22,752 bases of DNA from JAKOQB01 sp036824465 (GTDB lineage: Bacteria; Pseudomonadota; Gammaproteobacteria; Burkholderiales; Burkholderiaceae_F). The DNA lies in the NCBI GenBank assembly GCA_036824465.1, contig DAITAC010000069.1:1-22752 (forward strand), read 5' to 3'. Below are positions 16,218-22,752 of the stretch, one piece after another. A model generated the notes under the pieces. The model saw only the letters and a list, made by a program, of their open reading frames with translations, was not told the DNA's origin and ran no database searches. Position numbers and translations under genes: made by a program. Position 1 is the stretch's first letter. Every line of letters begins with the position of its first letter.

Positions 16218-16703
16218 TCAGGCGAGCAGCACGCCTTCAAGTTTCAGCAGCCTGGTCTTGCGGTCCAGCCCGCCACCGAATCCGGTCAGCGAGCCGTCCT
16301 TGCCGATGATGCGGTGGCATGGCACGACGATCGAGATCGGATTCGCGCCGACCGCCGCGCCCACTGCGCGCGCGGCCGCGGGTTTGCCGACCGCGGCCGC
16401 AAGCGCGCCATAGGTCGACGTGCGTCCAAACGGTATCTTCAACAACGCTTGCCACACCGAGCGCTGGAAGTCCGTTCCTTGCAGCGCAAGCGGCAGATCG
16501 AAGCGCGTGCGCTGGCCGGCGAAGTATTCGGTCACCTCGAGGCACGCCCGCTGCAGCACCGGTAGCGCATCGTCGCGCTGCCAGTCTTTCTGTGCTGCGA
16601 GCCGCTCTTTGTGACGCGCGAAGTAAATGCCAGTGACGTGCTTGCCGTCGCTGGTCAGCGTCAATGGACCGACGGGGCTGTCGATCATCGTGTAGCTCGT
16701 CAT
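16218..16703 (-). CDS. ogt: Methylated-DNA-[protein]-cysteine S-methyltransferase
   Basis: 161 residues. It repairs O6-methylguanine (and O4-methylthymine) by moving the alkyl group to its own cysteine. The active-site motif VVPCHRIIG is complete, with the acceptor Cys129. The helix-turn-helix/wing region TDFQRSVWQALLKIPFGRTSTYGALA precedes it, and SLTGFGGGLDRKTRLLKLEG follows. No Ada N-terminal domain is attached; that domain sits in the upstream gene instead. The ATG at 16703 overlaps the Ada-AlkA stop as ATGA, and GGAG lies eight bases upstream, so the two are coupled. Confidence 0.96.
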   Translation of the reverse strand: MTSYTMIDSPVGPLTLTSDGKHVTGIYFARHKERLAAQKDWQRDDALPVLQRACLEVTEYFAGQRTRFDLPLALQGTDFQRSVWQALLKIPFGRTSTYGALAAAVGKPAAARAVGAAVGANPISIVVPCHRIIGKDGSLTGFGGGLDRKTRLLKLEGVLLA

Positions 16704-18145
16704 GCCGGTTTCTCCTGTGATTTCCAAAGGTGCATTACGGCGTAGGCGCGCCACGGGCGCCACGCTTCGGCGCGCTCGGCAGCGGTCGCGCTGCGCGCCG
16801 TGCCGAGCGCCTTGAGCACGACTACGTCGCCGGGCGGAAAGGCATCGGGCCAGTGCAGCGCACGCATCGCGATGTAGTGCGCGGTCCATTCGCCGACGCC
16901 AGGCAGCTTGCGCAGCGCTTCGAGCGCAAGCTCGATATCTGCACCGGGGATCAGTCGCAGTCGTCCTTCGGCCATCGCTTGCGCGAACGCGATGACCGCG
17001 CGTGCGCGCTGCGCGACGATGCCTAGTTCGGCAATCTGCGCCGGTTCGCACGCAGCCAGAACGGCCGCAAGCGGAAACAGCCGATCGATGTTCGCAAACG
17101 GCGTTTCAATCGGCGTGCCGAATCGCATCACGAGCCGGCGCGCCAGCGTGCGCGCCGCCTTGACCGTTACCTGCTGACCGAGGATCGCGCGCACGCCAAG
17201 TTCGAACGGATCGAACGCGCCCGGCAGCCGCAGTCCGGGTCGTGACATCCCGAGATCGCCCAGCGCGGCGGTCACCTCGTCCGGGCGGCAATTCAGATCG
17301 AATGCCTGTTTGCACGCAGCGAGCACGCGGGGAATGGCAGCCGCCAATCGTGCGTCAATGCGCGCCTCGATCCCAGTGCCGCGCGGCGCGCGCCGGATCT
17401 CGATCCAACCGGAGAGCGTCTTGCCGTCGGGCGCCGGCAACGCCAAGCTGCGGCGATACGATCTTGCATCGACGAGCTCGATGCGGTCGATCGCGCGCGC
17501 CGCGAAAAAATGCAGAAGTGCCTCGAAGTCGAACGGCTGCCGCGTCTGCAGGCGAAAGACATGATGATCAAGCGGGCGGGTGCGCACGCGTTGCCGGCGC
17601 AGCGCTGTGGGACTCATGCGGTAGCGCTGCGCGAACAAAGTGTTCAACCGGCGCAGGCTGCCGAAACCGGCGGCCATCGCGACCTCGGTCACCGGCATTG
17701 ACGTGTCCGTCAGCAATCGCTTGGCGAGTAACAGGCGCGCGGTTTGTGCGTAGGCCACTGGCGTGACGCCCAACTCGGCCTCGAACACGCGACGAAGGTG
17801 GCGGTCGGTCACGCCCAACCGGCCCGCGAGTGAGGCGAGGTCCGCTTCGATCAGCGCGCCGTCATCGATCTGGCTCGCGGCCGCACGCGCGAGCCGCGCC
17901 GAGGCGTCCACACTCGCCAGCCCCGGCGCAAGCTCGGGTCGACAGCGTAGACAGGGGCGATAGCCGGCCTTCTCGGCCGCCGCCGCACTGGCATAGAAGC
18001 GGCAGTTCTCGCGCCGGGGCAAGGGCGCTGTGCACACGGGCCGGCAGTAGATGCGCGTTGTGCGCACCGCCGTGAAGAAGCGGCCGTCAAAACGCGCGTC
18101 TTTCGCGCGGATCGCGCGGTAACAGCTGTCGGGATCGAGTTGCAT
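16700..18145 (-). CDS. alkA: Ada-AlkA fusion: Ada metal-binding domain, AraC-type HTH and 3-methyladenine DNA glycosylase II
   Basis: 481 residues in three parts. Residues 1-75 are the Ada zinc domain, with Cys34, Cys38, Cys65 and Cys68; Cys34 and Cys38 lie in YCRPVC, and one of them should accept methyl groups from DNA phosphotriesters. Residues about 80-190 form an AraC-type HTH with LAGRLGVTDRHLRRVFEAELG and VAMAAGFGSLRRLNTLF. Residues about 195-480 are AlkA: GQQVTVKAARTLARRL, the helix-hairpin-helix LPGVGEWTAHYIAMRAL and the catalytic Asp440 in PPGDVVVLKALG. It should sense alkylation damage, activate transcription and excise alkylated bases. The first gene of a four-gene operon. The ATG at 18145 has no clear ribosome binding site; an AAAGCGC resembling part of an Ada box is at 18162-18168, in the opposite orientation. 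Confidence 0.95.
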   Translation of the reverse strand: MQLDPDSCYRAIRAKDARFDGRFFTAVRTTRIYCRPVCTAPLPRRENCRFYASAAAAEKAGYRPCLRCRPELAPGLASVDASARLARAAASQIDDGALIEADLASLAGRLGVTDRHLRRVFEAELGVTPVAYAQTARLLLAKRLLTDTSMPVTEVAMAAGFGSLRRLNTLFAQRYRMSPTALRRQRVRTRPLDHHVFRLQTRQPFDFEALLHFFAARAIDRIELVDARSYRRSLALPAPDGKTLSGWIEIRRAPRGTGIEARIDARLAAAIPRVLAACKQAFDLNCRPDEVTAALGDLGMSRPGLRLPGAFDPFELGVRAILGQQVTVKAARTLARRLVMRFGTPIETPFANIDRLFPLAAVLAACEPAQIAELGIVAQRARAVIAFAQAMAEGRLRLIPGADIELALEALRKLPGVGEWTAHYIAMRALHWPDAFPPGDVVVLKALGTARSATAAERAEAWRPWRAYAVMHLWKSQEKPA

Positions 18146-18214
18146 AGCGCCACTATGAACGAAAGCGCTGCCGATTGCTCGCCGTTTTCGGACATCGGCA
18201 CAGCCGCCAGAAAC

Positions 18215-18400
18215 TCAGCGCCGTGACAGGTTGCGCGGCTTGCCGCCCGACGGCCGCCCGCGCTGCGCGAGCGCTTCACGCAGCAGGAATTCGATCTGGC
18301 TGTTCACGCTGCGCAGTTCGGCCGCCGCGAGTCGCTCCAGTTCGGCCCACACCGCGGGGTCGATGCGAAGAAGGAAGGCCTTCTTGTCGGGGCTGACCAC
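18215..18400 (-). CDS. Arc-family ribbon-helix-helix DNA-binding protein
   Basis: 61 residues. The N-terminal strand KKAFLLRID would be the DNA-contacting ribbon, followed by helix WAELERLAAAE and the second helix RSVNSQIEFLLREAL, which closely resembles the RSVNSEI segment of phage P22 Arc. The tail is basic (GRPSGGKPRNLSRR). GTG 18400 must be the start because an in-frame TGA lies two codons upstream. It follows the SPFH gene by 32 bases on the same strand and is probably co-transcribed. No toxin-like partner is present. The 20-bp palindrome in front of the SPFH gene is a candidate operator for it. Confidence 0.85.
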   Translation of the reverse strand: MVSPDKKAFLLRIDPAVWAELERLAAAELRSVNSQIEFLLREALAQRGRPSGGKPRNLSRR

Positions 18401-18432
18401 GCGGCGTCAGTGATTTGGCATGCGTTGTGTGG

Positions 18433-19329
18433 CTACTGATACAGCGTCCCGGTGTTGATCACCGGTTGCGCCTCGGATTCAGCGCACAGCACGACCAGGA
18501 GGTTTGACACCATTGCCGCGCGGCGCTCGTCATCGAGATGCACGATGTCGCGCTCCGACAGGCCCTTCAATGCCATCTCGACCATGCTCACCGCGCCGAG
18601 AACGATCTTGCTGCGCGCGGCGATGATCGCCTCCGCCTGCTGCCGGCGCAGCATCACTTGCGCAATCTCGGCCGCGTACGCCAGGTGCGTGAGCTTGGCG
18701 TCCTCGACCTCGATGCCGGCCTGTTCGAACCGCGCCTTCAGTTCGGTGGCCAAGGCTGCGGCGACCTTGTCCTGGCCGGCGCGCAGCGTGGTTTCGCCGG
18801 AGTTCAGGTCCTCGCCCTCGTCGTACGCGTAGTTCGAGGCCAGATGACGGATTGCGGCCTCCGCCTGCACCTTCACGTAATTCTCATAATCCTCGACGTC
18901 GAACGATGCCTGCGCCGTGTCGCGCACGCGCCAGACGATCGCCGCGGCGATCTCGATCGGATTGCCGCGCTTGTCGTTGACCTTCAACCGTTCGCTCGCC
19001 AGGTTGTGCGCGCGCAGACTGATCTTCTGTTTCTTGAGGAACGGGTTGGCCCAGCGCAGCCCTTCGCTGCGGTCCGTGCCCTTGTATTCGCCGAACAGCA
19101 GAAGGAGCGCGGCCTCGTTCGGCCGCAGCATGTACAGGCCGGCCCAGACGAATATGGCCGCGAGCAGTGTCAGCACACCGAGGAAGATGCCGCGTGGACC
19201 GGTGGCCGGAATGGTGAGGAATACAAACACGGCCAGCGCTGCCAGCGCGATGCCGACCGCCAGCATCGTGTAGCCGCTGCCGGACCTGCGCTCGATCTCC
19301 CGCGAGCGCGATGAGCGGGGGATTGTCAT
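18433..19329 (-). CDS. SPFH/Band 7/PHB domain membrane protein
   Basis: 298 residues. A basic N-terminus (about 1-19) precedes two hydrophobic segments at about 20-42 and 47-68; from about 70 (RPNEAALLLLFGEYKGT) an SPFH domain follows, with EGLRWANPF, RGNPIEIAAAIVWRVRD and FDVEDYENYVKVQAEAAIRHLAS. A charged helical stretch then includes KLTHLAYAAEIAQVMLRRQQAEAIIAAR, typical of stomatin/prohibitin relatives that oligomerise in membrane microdomains. The C-terminus ends VINTGTLYQ. The ATG at 19329 follows CCGGAG with about six bases between. First gene of an operon with the Arc-like protein. No NfeD partner is visible. Biological role is unknown beyond membrane organisation or proteolysis control inferred from the family. 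Confidence 0.93.
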   Translation of the reverse strand: MTIPRSSRSREIERRSGSGYTMLAVGIALAALAVFVFLTIPATGPRGIFLGVLTLLAAIFVWAGLYMLRPNEAALLLLFGEYKGTDRSEGLRWANPFLKKQKISLRAHNLASERLKVNDKRGNPIEIAAAIVWRVRDTAQASFDVEDYENYVKVQAEAAIRHLASNYAYDEGEDLNSGETTLRAGQDKVAAALATELKARFEQAGIEVEDAKLTHLAYAAEIAQVMLRRQQAEAIIAARSKIVLGAVSMVEMALKGLSERDIVHLDDERRAAMVSNLLVVLCAESEAQPVINTGTLYQ

Positions 19330-19363
19330 TGTCGACTCCGGTGCGGCTTCGGCCGCAATGATT

Positions 19364-19383
19364 TCAAAGTGATATCACTTTGA
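19364..19383. promoter_or_regulatory. Perfect 20-bp palindrome, candidate operator of the SPFH-Arc operon
   Basis: TCAAAGTGATATCACTTTGA equals its own reverse complement over all 20 bases. It lies 34 bases before the SPFH ATG and covers the expected -10 region of the promoter whose TTGACA is at 19400-19405. Two-fold symmetry suits a ribbon-helix-helix dimer or tetramer, and an Arc-like gene is in the same operon. Binding is inferred. Confidence 0.65.
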
Positions 19384-19405
19384 TACAAAGGCGTCCGCGT
19401 GTCAA
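19377..19405 (-). promoter_or_regulatory. Putative promoter of the SPFH-Arc operon
   Basis: On the minus strand a perfect -35 TTGACA lies at 19405-19400. Seventeen bases on is CAAAGT (19382-19377), a poor -10 with three of six matches, lying inside the palindrome. TATCAA at a 14-base spacing is an alternative. The -35 is convincing, the -10 is not. Confidence 0.4.
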
Positions 19406-19429
19406 GCCCGCGACGGCGGGCGCTCGCGC

Positions 19430-20524
19430 CTACTTGCCGGAGTAGTTCGCCGCGCGCAGTCTTCGCGCCCGTACCGCCGCAGCGAGGCGCTCAAGGACCT
19501 TGACGCTTTCATCCAACCCAAGACAGGCATCGGTGATTGACTGGCCGTAGGTAAGTGGCTTGCCCGTGACCAGATCCTGCCGGCCGCCGACCAGGTGGCT
19601 CTCGATCATCACGCCAACGATGCGCGCTTCGCCGGCTTCGATCTGCCGCGCGATGTTGTCGCACACCTCGATCTGGTTCTCGTGCCGCTTCTGGCTGTTC
19701 GCGTGGCTGGCATCGACCATCACGCGCTGTGCGAGTCCGTTCCTGGCCAGCTCATGGCACGCGGCTTCAACGCTTGCGGCGTCGAAGTTGGGTTGCTTGC
19801 CGCCGCGCAGGATCACGTGGCAATCCTCGTTGCCTTTGGTCGAAACGATCGCCGAATGCCCGCCCTTGGTCACTGATAGAAAGTGATGCGGTTGCTGAGC
19901 GGCGCGAATCGCTTCGGCTGCGATGCGGACATTGCCGTCGGTGCCGTTCTTGAAGCCCACCGGGCACGACAACCCGGAGGACAGTTCGCGATGCACCTGT
20001 GACTCGGTCGTGCGCGCGCCGATCGCGCCCCACGCCACCAGATCGGCGATGTACTGCGGCGTGATCATGTCCAGGTACTCGCAGCCGGCGGGGAGTCCCT
20101 TTTCGTTGATTTCCCAAAGCAGTTCGCGCGCGATTCGCAGGCCGTGATTGATACGGAAGCTGCCATCAAGATCCGGATCGTTGATCAGGCCTTTCCAGCC
20201 CACCGTGGTACGCGGCTTCTCGAAGTACACGCGCATGATGATTTCGAGCTCACCCGCGAGGCGCTTGCGCTGTTCGGCCAGGCGATCGGCATATTCGAGC
20301 GCGGCTTTGGGATCGTGAATCGAGCACGGTCCGATGATGACGATCAATCGGTCTTCCATCGCGTGCAGAATGCGGTGCGCGGCGTTGCGCGCGTCAAACA
20401 CCGTTTGCGATGCCGTATCGGTGCAGGGGAACTCCCGCAGCAGGTGCGCGGGTGGGGCGAGCTCCTTGATCTCCTTGATACGGAGATCGTCGGTCATGTG
20501 ACGCATCGGTCCATCTCCATCCAT
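19430..20524 (-). CDS. aroG: 3-deoxy-7-phosphoheptulonate (DAHP) synthase, AroF/AroG/AroH type
   Basis: 364-residue class I alpha DAHP synthase, which condenses phosphoenolpyruvate and erythrose 4-phosphate as the first step of the shikimate pathway. Clear family blocks: DDLRIKEIKELAPPAHLL at the N-terminus (feedback-inhibitor region), VIIGPCSIHDPKAALEYA, MRVYFEKPRTTVGWKGL, AIGARTTESQVHRELSSG, PVGFKNGTDG, LSVTKGGHSAIV, DASHANSQK and GVMIESHLVGG. The metal and substrate residues (Cys in GPCSIHD, His in GHSA, Glu in IESHL, Asp in SITDACL) are present. ATG 20524 has AGGA six bases upstream; in-frame ATGs at 20506 and 20497 are alternatives. Its expression is apparently controlled by the upstream Phe-leader attenuator, which points to a phenylalanine-responsive isozyme. 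Confidence 0.96.
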   Translation of the reverse strand: MDGDGPMRHMTDDLRIKEIKELAPPAHLLREFPCTDTASQTVFDARNAAHRILHAMEDRLIVIIGPCSIHDPKAALEYADRLAEQRKRLAGELEIIMRVYFEKPRTTVGWKGLINDPDLDGSFRINHGLRIARELLWEINEKGLPAGCEYLDMITPQYIADLVAWGAIGARTTESQVHRELSSGLSCPVGFKNGTDGNVRIAAEAIRAAQQPHHFLSVTKGGHSAIVSTKGNEDCHVILRGGKQPNFDAASVEAACHELARNGLAQRVMVDASHANSQKRHENQIEVCDNIARQIEAGEARIVGVMIESHLVGGRQDLVTGKPLTYGQSITDACLGLDESVKVLERLAAAVRARRLRAANYSGK

Positions 20525-20558
20525 GGCGGGTCCTGCTTGGTGGCCAGCCCGCCCGGCG

Positions 20559-20589
20559 AAAAAAAACCGCCAGGTCAGGCCTGGCGGTT
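20559..20589 (-). terminator. Rho-independent terminator (attenuator) between the leader peptide and aroG
   Basis: On the minus strand, AACCGCCAGG (20589-20580) and CCTGGCGGTT (20574-20565) form a perfect 10-bp stem around a 5-base loop, ending in eight consecutive T (20566-20559). It lies 22 bases after the leader stop and 34 bases before the aroG start, in front of the gene it would control, which is the placement of an attenuator. Confidence 0.9.
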
Positions 20590-20646
20590 GGGGTCGGATT
20601 CGGTTTCTTTGTTACGCGCGCCGCTCGACTCTTCCCGCCACAGGCC
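20578..20646 (-). promoter_or_regulatory. Antiterminator pairing of the aroG attenuator
   Basis: GGCCTGTGGCGG (20646-20635, minus strand, in codons 15-19 of the leader peptide, just past the Phe codons) can pair with CCGCCAGGCC (20587-20578), which is most of the 5' arm of the terminator plus two loop bases. Ten pairs form with a two-base bulge. A ribosome stalled on the Phe codons would leave the first segment free and so block the terminator; one that reaches the stop codon would cover it. Confidence 0.7.
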
Positions 20647-20689
20647 GGAAAAAGCCAAAGAAGAAGTAGAAGCGCGCGGAAGACAGCAT
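20612..20689 (-). CDS. Phe-rich leader peptide of the aroG attenuator (PheL-like)
   Basis: A 25-codon reading frame from ATG (20689-20687) to TAA (20614-20612). Residues 7-14 are F-Y-F-F-F-G-F-F, that is six Phe and one Tyr within eight codons, like Escherichia coli PheL (FFFAFFF). Basic residues follow to the end. There is no strong ribosome binding site; the start is about 22 bases from the estimated transcription start. Its role would be to measure charged tRNA-Phe by ribosome stalling, not to make a functional peptide. Confidence 0.85.
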   Translation of the reverse strand: MLSSARFYFFFGFFRPVAGRVERRA

Positions 20690-20717
20690 GCTTATCAAGC
20701 GTTCTGCAATGGGCCGA

Positions 20718-20747
20718 ACTTTACCCGACTCCGCGGCGGTGCGGCAA
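20718..20747 (-). promoter_or_regulatory. Possible promoter of the aroG leader transcript
   Basis: Minus-strand TTGCCG (20747-20742) and TAAAGT (20723-20718) are 18 bases apart, each with four of six consensus matches. Transcription would begin near 20711, some 22 bases before the leader peptide ATG. It lies just after the end of the upstream gene (20766). Confidence 0.4.
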
Positions 20748-20765
20748 GCCGGGCAGTGGCGATCG

Positions 20766-21509
20766 TCAGAACCGGTATCGCAGGCCGAAGTTGGCGGCGT
20801 TGGAAAGACCGGTGCCGTAGAACTCTTCAGCAGTGCCCGCTGCTTCGGTAAGGCGGTAGCCGCCGAACAACTGGAAATTCGCTGTCAGCGAATAATTGAC
20901 GCGCAGGCCGAGATCCAGCGTATGTCCACGCGATGTCATCAACCCATCGGCATCGAATGCCACTCCCCAGCGTTGAGCGAGCTTGCCCTCGCCGGCGACG
21001 TGCAGCAGCGGCAGCGCGCCAAAACGGAACCGATCCGGCAACAGCGCTGGACGCAAGCTGTCGCTCAATTCACGCACGTTGGCCGACACGCCGAGCTTCC
21101 ACGCCCAGTCACGCCGCGTCAGAACGGTGTATCGATAGGTTGCGCGCGCCGGGTCAAGTCGCAACGTCGGATCCGAGGTCAAGGTGGCAAGCGAGACGCC
21201 GGGCATCGAGTCCAGGCCACCTCGCCCTACGGTCCATGTGCTGAAACGCAGCTCGTGGCGCGGCGAGAGCGCTGCGGTTGCCTCGAGGCGCAGTGGCCCG
21301 ATCGGCTGCGACGAACGCAAGATTGTGCCGGTTGGGAAATCGATCAGTTGATACGTGGCAGGACGGCCGATTGCCTGGTCGTCGCCCGGATTCCCGGCAC
21401 TCATCTGCGCCGAGACAGTCTGCGCTATCAGGCACAACGCAAGCGCGGCGCCCGTCACCCGCGCGTGATCCTTGCAATTACGGAAGCCGTGACATTGACT
21501 CGCAATCAT
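20766..21509 (-). CDS. Hypothetical exported protein, predicted outer-membrane beta-barrel
   Basis: 247 residues that I cannot assign to a named family. A signal peptide occupies about residues 1-34 (hydrophobic TGAALALCLIAQTVSA, cut before Q35). The mature part is a series of alternating amphipathic strands (LEATAALSPRHELRFSTWTV, YRYTVLTRRDWAWKLGVSANV, LDLGLRVNYSLTANFQLFGGYRLT), and the last residue is Phe in FGLRYRF, the usual outer-membrane beta-barrel assembly signal. ATG 21509 has GAGGGA about seven bases upstream; the longer open frame to 21632 would bury the signal peptide. A single-gene unit upstream of the aroG leader. Function unknown. Confidence 0.7.
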   Translation of the reverse strand: MIASQCHGFRNCKDHARVTGAALALCLIAQTVSAQMSAGNPGDDQAIGRPATYQLIDFPTGTILRSSQPIGPLRLEATAALSPRHELRFSTWTVGRGGLDSMPGVSLATLTSDPTLRLDPARATYRYTVLTRRDWAWKLGVSANVRELSDSLRPALLPDRFRFGALPLLHVAGEGKLAQRWGVAFDADGLMTSRGHTLDLGLRVNYSLTANFQLFGGYRLTEAAGTAEEFYGTGLSNAANFGLRYRF

Positions 21510-21676
21510 GACCGTGTCCCTCAACGCGACGGGGCCAGATTCAGCCCCGCAACGGGCCCAATTCAGCTTCGAGTCCATCCTTCGCCGATGGGCCGCTGAC
21601 ATGAATATTCGCCTTCTCGTTCGGGTGTGCAAGCACTAGCGGCAATAACGCGCGATATTCTTGACCTGCGGTCGGT

Positions 21677-22624
21677 TCAGGGCACGAAAAAGTACAGGGT
21701 CAGGTGGAAGAAGACCGGCGCGGCGAAGGTCAGGGCATCCAGCCGGTCCAGCACTCCGCGCGACAGGATCACCCCGTCCTCCACATAATCCCGCGCCCCA
21801 AGGCTGCGTTTAACCGAGTTGAGCACCAATCCACCCATGAACCCGGCAGTCACGATCGCGGCGGACATCAAGGTCGACTGCCACCACGCAAAGGGCGTCA
21901 TCCACCACAGCGCGGTCCCCAGAAGTGTTGCGCCGATACCACCGAGCAGCACGCCTTCCCGGCTCTTGTTCGGGTTGGACTTCAGCGGAGTGCGGCCAAA
22001 CGACGCGCTGGCGATCACCGCCAGCAGTTCGGAAATCTGCAGCACCAGCAGAAAATAGAGCAGAAGCAAGGCGCCCCGATCCTCGTAGTTCGGCAGTTCC
22101 AGGCTCGCGATGGCCGGCGCGTGGCTGACGCAGTAGACGCTGATCATCAGACCCCACTGCACCTTGGCCACGCGTTGCAGGTAGTTCTCGGTGTCCTGCT
22201 TCAGTGCCATCACGACGGGCAGGAGCAGAAACACGTAAACGGGAATGAAGATTCCAAAGATGCTGTAACCGCCGCCGGCCACCAGCAGATACTGGATCGG
22301 GATCACCAGATAGAACGCGATCACCAGCGCCCAGTGATCGCTCGGGCGAATCGGAGTCAGCGCGGCGAACTCGCGCAGCGCAAAGAACGAGGCGATCGCG
22401 AAGATAACGACCAGCGCAGCGCCACCGACGGCAAAACCGATCGCAAACAGCAGCACGATCAGCCACGACGCGCGAATGCGCGAATTCAGCTGGCCGATCC
22501 ACGCCAGCTGGTCGGCATCTGCGGTTCGCGTCGCCAGTCGCGACCCCACCAGCGTCGCGGTGGAGATCAGCACCACCAGCCCCGCGAGCACGAAGAAGAA
22601 AGTCTCGTGAAGTGTCAGGTTCAT
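21677..22624 (-). CDS. cdsA: Phosphatidate cytidylyltransferase (CdsA family)
   Basis: 315-residue polytopic membrane protein with about eight hydrophobic segments. The C-terminal CdsA signature is recognisable in degenerate form: GFMGGLVLNSVKRSLGARD, then GVLDRLDALTFAAPVFFHL, with the Lys-Arg, Arg-Asp and DRLD residues of the catalytic motif. It would make CDP-diacylglycerol from phosphatidic acid and CTP, the branch point of phospholipid synthesis. The loop NPNKSREGVLLGG fits the family. It differs from the essential frr-linked cdsA by context: it follows an acyltransferase-like gene by nine bases, so the pair may make and use phosphatidic acid together. It may be a second copy. Confidence 0.87.
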   Translation of the reverse strand: MNLTLHETFFFVLAGLVVLISTATLVGSRLATRTADADQLAWIGQLNSRIRASWLIVLLFAIGFAVGGAALVVIFAIASFFALREFAALTPIRPSDHWALVIAFYLVIPIQYLLVAGGGYSIFGIFIPVYVFLLLPVVMALKQDTENYLQRVAKVQWGLMISVYCVSHAPAIASLELPNYEDRGALLLLYFLLVLQISELLAVIASASFGRTPLKSNPNKSREGVLLGGIGATLLGTALWWMTPFAWWQSTLMSAAIVTAGFMGGLVLNSVKRSLGARDYVEDGVILSRGVLDRLDALTFAAPVFFHLTLYFFVP

Positions 22625-22633
22625 CGGTGATCG

Positions 22634-22752
22634 TCAGTCCGCCAGCGCGATCACCGCATTGCGCGCGCGCGACAGGAACTGCTCCTTCGGTTCGCCCTCG
22701 GCGAGTGCGATCGGCGCGCCAAAGCGCACCGTACAGATGATCGGCACCGGCA
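22634..22752 (-). CDS. C-terminus of an acyltransferase-like protein (probable PlsC/lysophospholipid acyltransferase), 5' end outside window
   Basis: The minus-strand frame is open from the window edge to TGA (22636-22634) and encodes 38 residues, including CTVRFGAPIALAEGE and EQFLSRARNAVIALAD. The VRFGAPI element and the following helix look like the C-terminus of lysophospholipid acyltransferases, but the HxxxxD active site is outside the window, so this is tentative. It ends nine bases before the cdsA start on the same strand. Confidence 0.6.
   Translation of the reverse strand, partial: PVPIICTVRFGAPIALAEGEPKEQFLSRARNAVIALAD

Noticed and set aside
16704..17051. N-terminal extension of the methyltransferase frame upstream of 16703
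   Set aside because: The extension overlaps the AlkA domain out of frame and is Arg-rich; ATG 16703 has a ribosome binding site and the normal family start.
18215..18400. Arc-like gene as the antitoxin of a toxin-antitoxin pair
   Set aside because: The adjacent genes are an SPFH protein and a DNA glycosylase; no small toxin-like gene is next to it.
19406..19429. Terminator hairpin after aroG (CCCGC-CGTC-GCGGG on the minus strand)
   Set aside because: Only a 5-bp stem, no T-tract, and it merges with the -35 region of the next promoter.
21510..21632. N-terminal extension of the predicted outer-membrane protein to 21632
   Set aside because: It would place a charged stretch before the signal peptide, and ATG 21509 has a Shine-Dalgarno sequence.

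Overview
The window is G+C-rich, gene-dense bacterial chromosome from a proteobacterium, most likely a betaproteobacterium near Burkholderiales. That placement rests on codon bias, gene families and the GlcDEF, dodecin and Arc/SPFH gene types; no rRNA or marker gene fixes the genus. I see no mobile element, CRISPR array, tRNA or rRNA. It looks like ordinary core and accessory metabolism with several well-formed regulatory elements.

Layout. 1-702 (+) is the 3' part of a DUF2807 (GIN-domain) surface or periplasmic protein. 750-4186 (+) is a translationally coupled pair: an acyl-CoA synthetase and a thiamine-diphosphate lyase of the ILVBL/HACL2 type. 4319-5284 (+) is a GAF-GGDEF diguanylate cyclase. 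5397-5834 (-) is a small ion channel. 5975-9775 (-) is glcDEF (glycolate dehydrogenase), with a small cytochrome c divergent from it at 9899-10264 (+). 10265-13804 (-) is an FAD 2-hydroxyacid dehydrogenase, a threonine aldolase and a close relative of mandelate racemase. 13901-14125 (-) is dodecin, and 14259-14819 (+) is a PduO-type cobalamin adenosyltransferase. 14837-18145 (-) is a tightly packed Ada-AlkA / MGMT / DUF1203 / EamA-transporter operon. 18215-19329 (-) is an SPFH membrane protein with a small Arc-like repressor behind it. 19430-20524 (-) is DAHP synthase, preceded by a Phe-rich leader peptide and an attenuator. 20766-21509 (-) is a predicted outer-membrane beta-barrel protein. 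21677 to the end (-) is a CdsA-type phosphatidate cytidylyltransferase and the C-terminus of an acyltransferase-like protein.

How the genes fit together. Much of 5.9-13.8 kb concerns 2-hydroxy acids: two different GlcD-family flavoproteins, the Fe-S and FAD partners of one of them, a periplasmic cytochrome c that could accept electrons, and a racemase-family enzyme with the complete catalytic set of mandelate racemase but altered pocket residues. The ligase/HACL2 pair at the start is organised as expected for an alpha-oxidation-like cleavage of 2-hydroxyacyl-CoA.

The strongest regulatory finds are two. One is a transcription attenuator in front of the DAHP synthase gene: a 25-codon leader with six Phe codons in an eight-codon stretch, an antiterminator pairing and a 10-bp terminator followed by eight T. 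The other is a perfect 20-bp palindrome overlapping the putative promoter of the SPFH-Arc operon, a plausible autoregulatory operator for the Arc-like protein.
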